Source: Syntrophomonadaceae bacterium (lineage in GTDB: Bacteria > Bacillota > Syntrophomonadia > Syntrophomonadales > Syntrophomonadaceae). Taken from it: a stretch of DNA of 5,868 nucleotides. Position numbers and translations under genes: made by a program. The notes below the pieces were generated by a model, which searched no databases, was not told the origin of the DNA, and saw only the letters and a program-made list of their open reading frames with translations. The DNA is taken from contig JAUNBV010000070.1 of the NCBI GenBank assembly GCA_030526885.1, positions 1 through 5,868 on the forward strand. Reading direction: 5' to 3'. This document shows, piece after piece, positions 1 through 3,928 of this stretch. Positions within the stretch are counted from its first letter, which is position 1; every line of letters starts with the position of its first letter.

Positions 1-1037
1 ACTTGAAAATGGCAATGGAAAAGGGCGCGTCGGACGTTCATTTCACCGTGGGGATACCGGAATCCGCGCGGATAGACGGCGAAATCCGCCCATTGATGGA
101 AGAAAAGCTCTTGCCCGCCGATTCGAGGGCGCTGGCGGAGTCCCTCATGGCCGACAAGCAGAAAGTCACCATGGCAGAGAGAGGCGAGCTGGATTTCGCC
201 TACTCCGTGCCGTCTATCGGGCGCTTCCGCGTCAACGTCTTTCGCCAGCGCAACAGCTATGCCATGGTGCTGCGCATATTGAACCTCGACATTCCCAAGC
301 CGGAAGCATTGGGCATACCCGGCAGCGTGGTGCAGGCCATCCAAAAGCGCCGCGGCCTGATACTGGTCACCGGCGCCACCGGTTCCGGCAAATCCACCAC
401 CCTGGCCTCGCTCATCGACGTGCTGAACGACACCACCCACGGCCATATCATCACCATGGAAGACCCCATCGAGTATTTGCACAAGCATAAGGGCTGCATC
501 GTCAACCAGCGGGAAATGGGCATGGATTCCGAGAGCTATTCCAGCGCCCTGCGCGCCTCGCTGCGGCAGGACCCGGACGTGATACTGGTGGGCGAAATGC
601 GCGATTTGGATACCATATCCACCGCCGTTACCGCCGCCGAGACCGGGCACATGGTCTTTTCCACCCTGCATACCATTGGCGCCGCCAACACCATCGACCG
701 CGTGATCGACGTATTCCCGCCCCATCAGCAGCAGCAGATCCGCACCCAGTTGGCGGAAGTGCTGGAATGCGTCGTGTCCCAGCAGTTGCTGCCCAAAAAA
801 GAGGGCAAGGGCCGGGTGGCCGCCTTTGAGATCATGCACGTTACCCCGGCCATCAGCAACCATATACGCGAAGGAAAAACATATCAGATACCCAGCGTGA
901 TGCAGACCAACCGCAAGATGGGCATGATCACCATGGACGACTGCCTGCTGGAGCTGTATAACTCCGGCCGCATTAGCTATGAAAACACCATGAGCTTTGC
1001 TCAGGACCAGGCCAGCATAAAAAAACGCCTGTTTTAG
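1..1037 (+). CDS. pilT: Type IV pilus retraction ATPase PilT (5'-truncated)
   Basis: PilT is a cytoplasmic hexameric ATPase that drives pilus retraction (twitching) by removing pilins at the PilC platform. The visible 344 codons open with LKMAMEKGASDVHFTVG, which matches the PilT N-terminal domain a few residues inside the usual start. The true start therefore lies left of the window, and the TTG at position 3 is an internal Leu codon. Counting from position 3, the Walker A motif GATGSGKS is at residues 124-131, the Asp box TMEDPIEYLH at 151-160, the Walker B VILVGEMRD at 193-201 and the His box TAAETGHMVFSTLHT at 210-224. The PilT signature AIRNLIRE appears as AISNHIRE at 283-290, followed by the usual GKTYQI and QTNRKMGM segments. 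This C-terminal signature and the short N-domain separate it from the extension ATPase PilB. The 3' end is complete (TAG). A PilB gene just upstream is likely but not visible. Confidence 0.96.
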   Translation, partial: LKMAMEKGASDVHFTVGIPESARIDGEIRPLMEEKLLPADSRALAESLMADKQKVTMAERGELDFAYSVPSIGRFRVNVFRQRNSYAMVLRILNLDIPKPEALGIPGSVVQAIQKRRGLILVTGATGSGKSTTLASLIDVLNDTTHGHIITMEDPIEYLHKHKGCIVNQREMGMDSESYSSALRASLRQDPDVILVGEMRDLDTISTAVTAAETGHMVFSTLHTIGAANTIDRVIDVFPPHQQQQIRTQLAEVLECVVSQQLLPKKEGKGRVAAFEIMHVTPAISNHIREGKTYQIPSVMQTNRKMGMITMDDCLLELYNSGRISYENTMSFAQDQASIKKRLF

Positions 1038-1042
1038 TCAGG

Positions 1043-1059
1043 CCTTGCGCCCGGCAAGG
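1043..1059 (+). terminator. Weak hairpin just after pilT
   Basis: A 6-bp stem, CCTTGC/GCAAGG, with loop GCCCG begins 6 nt after the pilT stop. It is followed by gtatattt rather than a run of T. It could be a weak terminator or an RNA-stabilising 3' hairpin. It also competes with the longer inverted repeat that starts at 1037. Confidence 0.25.
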
Positions 1060-1088
1060 GTATATTTAAAGATCGGACCGAGGATGGC

Positions 1089-1112
1089 TCAGGGGAGGAC
1101 CCGTTTAAACAT
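1089..1112 (+). repeat. Leader box, copy 1 (TCAGGGGAGG ... TTTAAACAT)
   Basis: The 10-mer TCAGGGGAGG at 1089-1098 is followed 5 nt later by TTTAAACAT (1104-1112). The same 10-mer followed by TTTAACAT occurs upstream of the pilin at 2482-2507. Both copies lie in non-coding gaps of the same operon. This may be a shared regulatory element, or a chance match helped by purine bias; no binding protein can be named. Confidence 0.35.
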
Positions 1113-1176
1113 TTGATATGGTGGTGGGTTTTTTGGGCCTGACCCCTGAATATTAATTTAATAGGGAGGTACGTCC

Positions 1177-2391
1177 ATGCCCGGATTCAGTTATGTGGCC
1201 ATAAACCCCACGGGCAAAGAAGTAAAGGGCAACATCGACGCCGAGAACAGGGAGCGCGCGATGGAGCAGTTGCGCGCCGACGGGCTGACGCCGGTGACGG
1301 TAGATGTGCAGAGCCTGCTCAATGCCGACATCAGCTTTTCCATCGGCGGCAAGCCCAAGCCGCGCGACTTAAGCGTATTCTGCCGCCAGTTCGTCAGCAT
1401 CATCAACGCCGGGGTCACCATTGTGGACGCCCTGGAAATGCTGGGCGAGCAGACCGAAAACAAAATGCTGCGCCGCGCCATCATAGACACCAAATTCTCC
1501 GTGGAGACCGGCGAATCGCTGGCCGACGCCATGCGCCCCCATGACAAAGTATTCCCCAGCCTGTTCATCACCATGATGGAAGCGGGCGAAGCCTCCGGCA
1601 GCCTGGACGTATCCCTGGAGCGCATGGCCACCCAGTTTGAAAAGGAAGCCACCCTCAAGGCCATGATGAAAAAAGCCACCATCTACCCCGCCGTCATCTC
1701 CGTGGTAGCGGTGGGGGTGGTCATCGGCATGTTGGGCTTCGTCATCCCCACCTTCGAGGAGATGTTCGCCGAGCTGGGCACCGAGCTGCCCGCCATCACC
1801 AAAGCGGTAGTGGCCGCCAGCGATTTCGTCCAGAGCCGGTGGTACGTGCTCCTGGCCATCGTCCTGGCCCTGGTCTTCGGCTTCAAATATTACGGCAAGA
1901 CCGAAGCCGGCCAATACCTGTTGGCCCGCATCAACATGAAGCTGCCCCTGTTCGGGGTATTGACCCAAAAGGGCTGCTCCGCCGCCATGGCCCGCACCCT
2001 CAGCACCCTGATGGCCGCCGGCATCCCGCTGATAAGCGCGCTGGAGATAACCTCCCACACCATGACCAACATATATTACCGCGACGCGATTTTAGACACC
2101 CGCAACGAGGTGTCCATGGGCAGTTCCATCGCCGAGCCCCTGGCCCGCAGCGGCGTATTCCCCCCCCTGGTGCACCACATGATAAGCATCGGCGAGGAGA
2201 CGGGTAATATAGAATCCATGATGGAGAAACTGGCCGATTACTACGACGAGGAAGTAAAGCTGGCCACCGAAGCCCTGATGGCCGCGCTGGAGCCCGCCAT
2301 CATCGTGGTGCTGGCCCTGGTGGTGGGCACCATCGTGGTAGCCATCATCAGCCCCATGGCCGCCATGTACGAGGGGCTGGATTCCCTGTAG
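1177..2391 (+). CDS. pilC: Type IV pilus inner-membrane platform protein PilC
   Basis: PilC is a polytopic membrane protein of the GspF/T2SSF family. It is the platform through which the PilB and PilT motors insert and remove pilins. The 404-residue length is normal for the family. It shows the expected duplicated T2SSF domain: FCRQFVSIINAGVTIVDALE (about residues 68-87) in the first half mirrors MARTLSTLMAAGIPLISALE (271-290) in the second. Likewise ITMMEAGEASGSLD (131-144) mirrors MISIGEETGNIE (335-346). Predicted membrane segments are about 170-190, 222-238 and 373-394. The N-terminal segment FSYVAINPTGKEVKGNI is the usual PilC cytoplasmic start. ATG 1177 is chosen because AGGGAGGT (1163-1170) sits 6 nt upstream. 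It lies between pilT and the pilin, which is standard T4P order. No truncation or missing motif is seen. Confidence 0.97.
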   Translation: MPGFSYVAINPTGKEVKGNIDAENRERAMEQLRADGLTPVTVDVQSLLNADISFSIGGKPKPRDLSVFCRQFVSIINAGVTIVDALEMLGEQTENKMLRRAIIDTKFSVETGESLADAMRPHDKVFPSLFITMMEAGEASGSLDVSLERMATQFEKEATLKAMMKKATIYPAVISVVAVGVVIGMLGFVIPTFEEMFAELGTELPAITKAVVAASDFVQSRWYVLLAIVLALVFGFKYYGKTEAGQYLLARINMKLPLFGVLTQKGCSAAMARTLSTLMAAGIPLISALEITSHTMTNIYYRDAILDTRNEVSMGSSIAEPLARSGVFPPLVHHMISIGEETGNIESMMEKLADYYDEEVKLATEALMAALEPAIIVVLALVVGTIVVAIISPMAAMYEGLDSL

Positions 2392-2481
2392 GCTCATGGC
2401 GCCAGTACCCTATATTGGAACGGGGCGGGGTTTATGGTGAAAACGGCAATAAAAGGGTGAAAAAAGTTATGGCCGCGCGCT

Positions 2482-2507
2482 TCAGGGGAGGCCCACGGCT
2501 TTAACAT
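2482..2507 (+). repeat. Leader box, copy 2 (TCAGGGGAGG ... TTTAACAT)
   Basis: The exact 10-mer TCAGGGGAGG at 2482-2491 is followed by CCCACGGC and then TTTAACAT (2500-2507). It matches the box at 1089-1112 upstream of pilC, with an 8-nt instead of 5-nt spacer and one A fewer in the second half. It lies inside the loop of the 2472/2535 inverted repeat. The function is unknown. Confidence 0.35.
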
Positions 2508-2586
2508 ATACCGGAAGTGCAGTGAACGGCGCGGCATGACCGCGGTTCCTCAGTCGGGGAGAAAAAGGGATAATAATAAAGAAAAA

Positions 2587-2594
2587 AGAGGAGG
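2587..2594 (+). promoter_or_regulatory. Ribosome binding site of the pilin
   Basis: AGAGGAGG lies 11 nt upstream of ATG 2606 in an A-rich, probably unstructured stretch. It fixes the start at ATG 2606, because the next in-frame ATG (2615, Met4) would be 20 nt from the SD. The spacing is slightly long. Confidence 0.7.
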
Positions 2595-2605
2595 ATTAAG
2601 AAATT

Positions 2606-3058
2606 ATGTCGATTATGAAATTGCGCAATCGCAAAGTAAAACTGGGTGACAAAGGTTTCACCCTGGTCGAGCTGATTGTAGTCATCGCCATCCTGGCCGT
2701 GCTGACCGCCATCCTGGCCCCCCAGTTCACCCGCTACATCGAGAAGTCGCGGGTGGCGGCGGATGTTGCCACCGCGGATGAAATCAAAAGAGCTATCCAG
2801 GTGGCACTAGCGGAGGATAGTGAAGGAGCAATTGATGCTGATATAACTATTACTTGGGCTGCTGCTGGGGGAATTACCGGTGCTGGGGATCTAGAGGAAG
2901 CACTTGAATTATCACTCGGAGATTTAGCTGATGTACCGCCAATGAAATCGCTCACACACAAAGACGACTTTTCGAGTGGTTTAGAATTCGAGGTTGAAGT
3001 CGATCCCGGAACCGTTACCATTACCGATTGGGAAGAATTTGCGGGGCTTTCAAGTTAA
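2606..3058 (+). CDS. Type IV pilin precursor (PilA-like, acidic)
   Basis: This 150-residue type IVa-like prepilin is probably the major pilin or a main subunit. The basic leader MSIMKLRNRKVKLGDKG (17 residues) ends in the prepilin peptidase site G17/F18-TLVEL, with the conserved Glu at mature position 5 (E22). The hydrophobic helix LIVVIAILAVLTAILAP (23-39) is the class-III signal and membrane segment, and it continues into an amphipathic helix to about residue 70. The mature protein is about 133 residues, has no cysteine (so no disulfide D-loop), and is very acidic: about 25 Asp/Glu against 7 Lys/Arg, with only two Lys after residue 62. Codon use and GC shift within the gene. By hand count, bases 2641-2760 are about 62% GC and 2821-3058 about 46%, with more TTA, ACT, GCT and ATA codons. 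The globular domain resembles no pilin I can name. Its position between pilC and pilD supports a structural pilin. Confidence 0.93.
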   Translation: MSIMKLRNRKVKLGDKGFTLVELIVVIAILAVLTAILAPQFTRYIEKSRVAADVATADEIKRAIQVALAEDSEGAIDADITITWAAAGGITGAGDLEEALELSLGDLADVPPMKSLTHKDDFSSGLEFEVEVDPGTVTITDWEEFAGLSS

Positions 3059-3070
3059 TTTGACCTAGGG

Positions 3071-3100
3071 CCGGCTCTCCGGATAGCGTTTATGAGCCGG
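3071..3100 (+). other. Hairpin downstream of the pilin stop
   Basis: CCGGCTC (3071-3077) pairs with GAGCCGG (3094-3100) around a 16-nt loop. It begins 12 nt after the pilin stop and is not followed by a T run. It may be a 3' stabiliser of the pilin transcript. Confidence 0.35.
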
Positions 3101-3110
3101 TAAATCGGTG

Positions 3111-3135
3111 GCCGGCGCCCCGCCGGGGCGTCGGC
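3111..3135 (+). terminator. Strong GC hairpin between pilin and pilD (possible partial terminator or mRNA stabiliser)
   Basis: An 11-bp stem (GCCGGCGCCCC with GGGGCGTCGGC, one G-T wobble at 3115/3131) closes a 3-nt loop at 3122-3124. It is followed by GCATTT rather than a long T run, so it is not a textbook intrinsic terminator. Such a stem could reduce read-through, or protect the pilin mRNA 3' end, so that pilin outnumbers the downstream machinery proteins. The structure is seen directly; the function is inferred. Confidence 0.5.
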
Positions 3136-3143
3136 GCATTTAA

Positions 3144-3160
3144 CCTCCTTTACGAAAGGA
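3144..3160 (+). promoter_or_regulatory. pilD ribosome binding site inside a small hairpin
   Basis: The SD GAAAGGA (3154-3160) lies 7 nt before ATG 3168. It is preceded by CCTCCTTT (3144-3151), whose CCTTT pairs with the SD's AAAGG (3155-3159) across an ACG loop. The upstream arm, ACCTCCTTT, also matches the anti-SD tail of 16S rRNA. The pairing could damp translation of pilD. The stem is only 5 bp, so the effect may be small. Confidence 0.45.
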
Positions 3161-3167
3161 CGCAGCC

Positions 3168-3912
3168 ATGGACGTGAGCATCCCCCTGCTGTATGGGCTG
3201 ACGGCGGCGCTGGGCCTGATGGCCGGCAGCTTTTTGAACGTGTGTATCCGCCGCATCCCGGCGGGGGAGGAAATCGTGTTTACCCCCAGCCATTGCGTGA
3301 GCTGTGGTAAAGGATTGCATTGGTACGAACTGATTCCGGTGTTTAGCTGGCTGGCGCTGAAAGGCAAGTGCGCCGGCTGCGGGGCTGCCATTTCCCCTCA
3401 ATATCCCCTGATTGAGGCGGGCAACACGGTTCTCTGGATGGCAGTCGTGTATTTTATGGGGTTTACCCCGGAAGCGATGCTCTGCTGTGCGATGGCCTCG
3501 GCCCTTTTGGGTTTGAGCGTCATCGACAGCAGGACTTTAATCATTCCCGCCGGTTTCAACCTCTTCATCCTGGTGCTGGCGGGCATAGAACTTTGCGGAC
3601 TGGCCCCTGTACATAATCGGCTTTTTCGCGGTGAGCGTGCCGCTGCTGCTGGTCTTTATCCTTACCGGCGGGCGCGGCATCGGCGGCGGCGATGTGAAGT
3701 TGATGGCGGTGTGCGGCCTGTTCCTGGGCTGGAAGCACATCCTGGTAGCTTTCCTGCTGGGCTGCGTGCTGGGCTCCGTCATCCATCTGCTGCGTATGCG
3801 CTTTGCGGAAGCCGACCGGGTCCTGGCTATGGGCCCCTATCTGGCCTTGGGCGTGTTCATCGCCCTGCTGTGGGGACCGCAGCTTTTGCACTGGTACTTG
3901 AGTATGTATTGA
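3168..3912 (+). CDS. pilD: Prepilin peptidase / N-methyltransferase (PilD/ComC family), frame broken once
   Basis: This family of integral membrane aspartyl proteases (peptidase A24) cleaves the pilin leader and methylates the new N-terminus. The first part carries GSFLNVCIRRIP (20-31) and the zinc-type cysteine pairs C43-x2-C46 and C68-x2-C71. It also carries the first catalytic Asp (VID, D120) followed by the conserved IP. The second catalytic motif, GGGD (codon 3691-3693, D175 after correction), lies one frame over, in a segment open from 3589 to the stop at 3910-3912. Removing one base, most simply a C of the C4 run at 3604-3607, joins the two into a 247-residue protein of normal length with continuous membrane helices. 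Uncorrected, the first frame runs to 4172 as Arg-rich nonsense overlapping the next gene, and lacks GGGD. The later GTG at 3631 has no SD. The cause may be a sequencing or assembly error or a real disabling mutation. Family assignment is secure; integrity is not. Confidence 0.88.
3589..3607 (+). other. Apparent frameshift site in pilD
   Basis: The required frame change (one base too many, or two missing) must fall after the TAG at 3586-3588 that closes the downstream frame, and before about 3610, where the upstream frame loses its hydrophobic character. The short homopolymer CCCC at 3604-3607 is the most economical spot: with one C less the reading is ...ELCGLALYIIGFF.... No classic programmed slippery signal is recognised here. 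Confidence 0.75.
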
Positions 3913-3928
3913 TTAAGGAGGCGGCGGT

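Larger units (their letters stand above)
1038..1176 (+). promoter_or_regulatory. pilT-pilC intergenic region with inverted repeats
   Basis: This 139-nt gap is long for an operon otherwise packed at its 3' end. It holds a small hairpin (CCTTGC 1043-1048 with GCAAGG 1054-1059, 5-nt loop) followed by tatattt, which would be a weak terminator at best. It also holds an 8-base inverted repeat, GTCAGGCC 1037-1044 with GGCCTGAC 1136-1143, and a 7-base one, TCAGGGG 1089-1095 with CCCCTGA 1143-1149. The two long-range pairings interleave, so they are either mutually exclusive or form a pseudoknot. TATATT at 1061-1066 resembles a -10 box but has no matching -35. I do not recognise a known riboswitch, and the c-di-GMP GEMM-I core (GCAAAG-type) is absent. 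A role in regulating pilC is an inference. Confidence 0.35.
2392..2605 (+). promoter_or_regulatory. Long structured leader upstream of the pilin gene
   Basis: This 214-nt gap is the longest non-coding stretch in the window and precedes what is probably the most highly expressed gene. GCCGCGC (2472-2478) can pair with GCGCGGC (2529-2535). The same downstream segment can instead form a local hairpin, CGCGG 2530-2534 with CCGCG 2540-2544, so two mutually exclusive folds exist. TTCCTC (2546-2551) can pair with part of the purine-rich SD near 2588-2594. The last 45 nt are strongly A/G-rich. The box shared with the pilC leader lies at 2482-2507. No convincing sigma-70 promoter is visible: TATATT 2411-2416 and GATAAT 2569-2574 are -10-like but lack good -35 partners. 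No known riboswitch core is recognised. Regulation is inferred only from length and pairing. Confidence 0.4.

Noticed and set aside
1113..1142. A tiny Trp-rich frame (TTG start, reads as LIWWWVFWA then TGA) behind the purine-rich box, reminiscent of an attenuator leader peptide
   Set aside because: It has a TTG start 14 nt from any SD, only nine codons, and no link between tryptophan and pilus genes. A TGG run is expected in a G/T-rich stretch.
2434..2505. Mini-ORFs in the pilin leader (ATG 2434, 8 codons; ATG 2469, 11 codons)
   Set aside because: Both are very short, have poor or misplaced SDs, and show no sign of selection in a single sequence.
1038..3167. c-di-GMP riboswitch, CRISPR array, tRNA or insertion sequence in the gaps
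   Set aside because: The conserved riboswitch core was not found, and there are no regularly spaced repeats, no cloverleaf and no transposase or terminal repeats.
3631..3912. Separate small gene beginning at GTG 3631
   Set aside because: It has no SD, starts within a membrane helix of the prepilin peptidase fold and contains only its second half; it is better explained as the frameshifted end of pilD.
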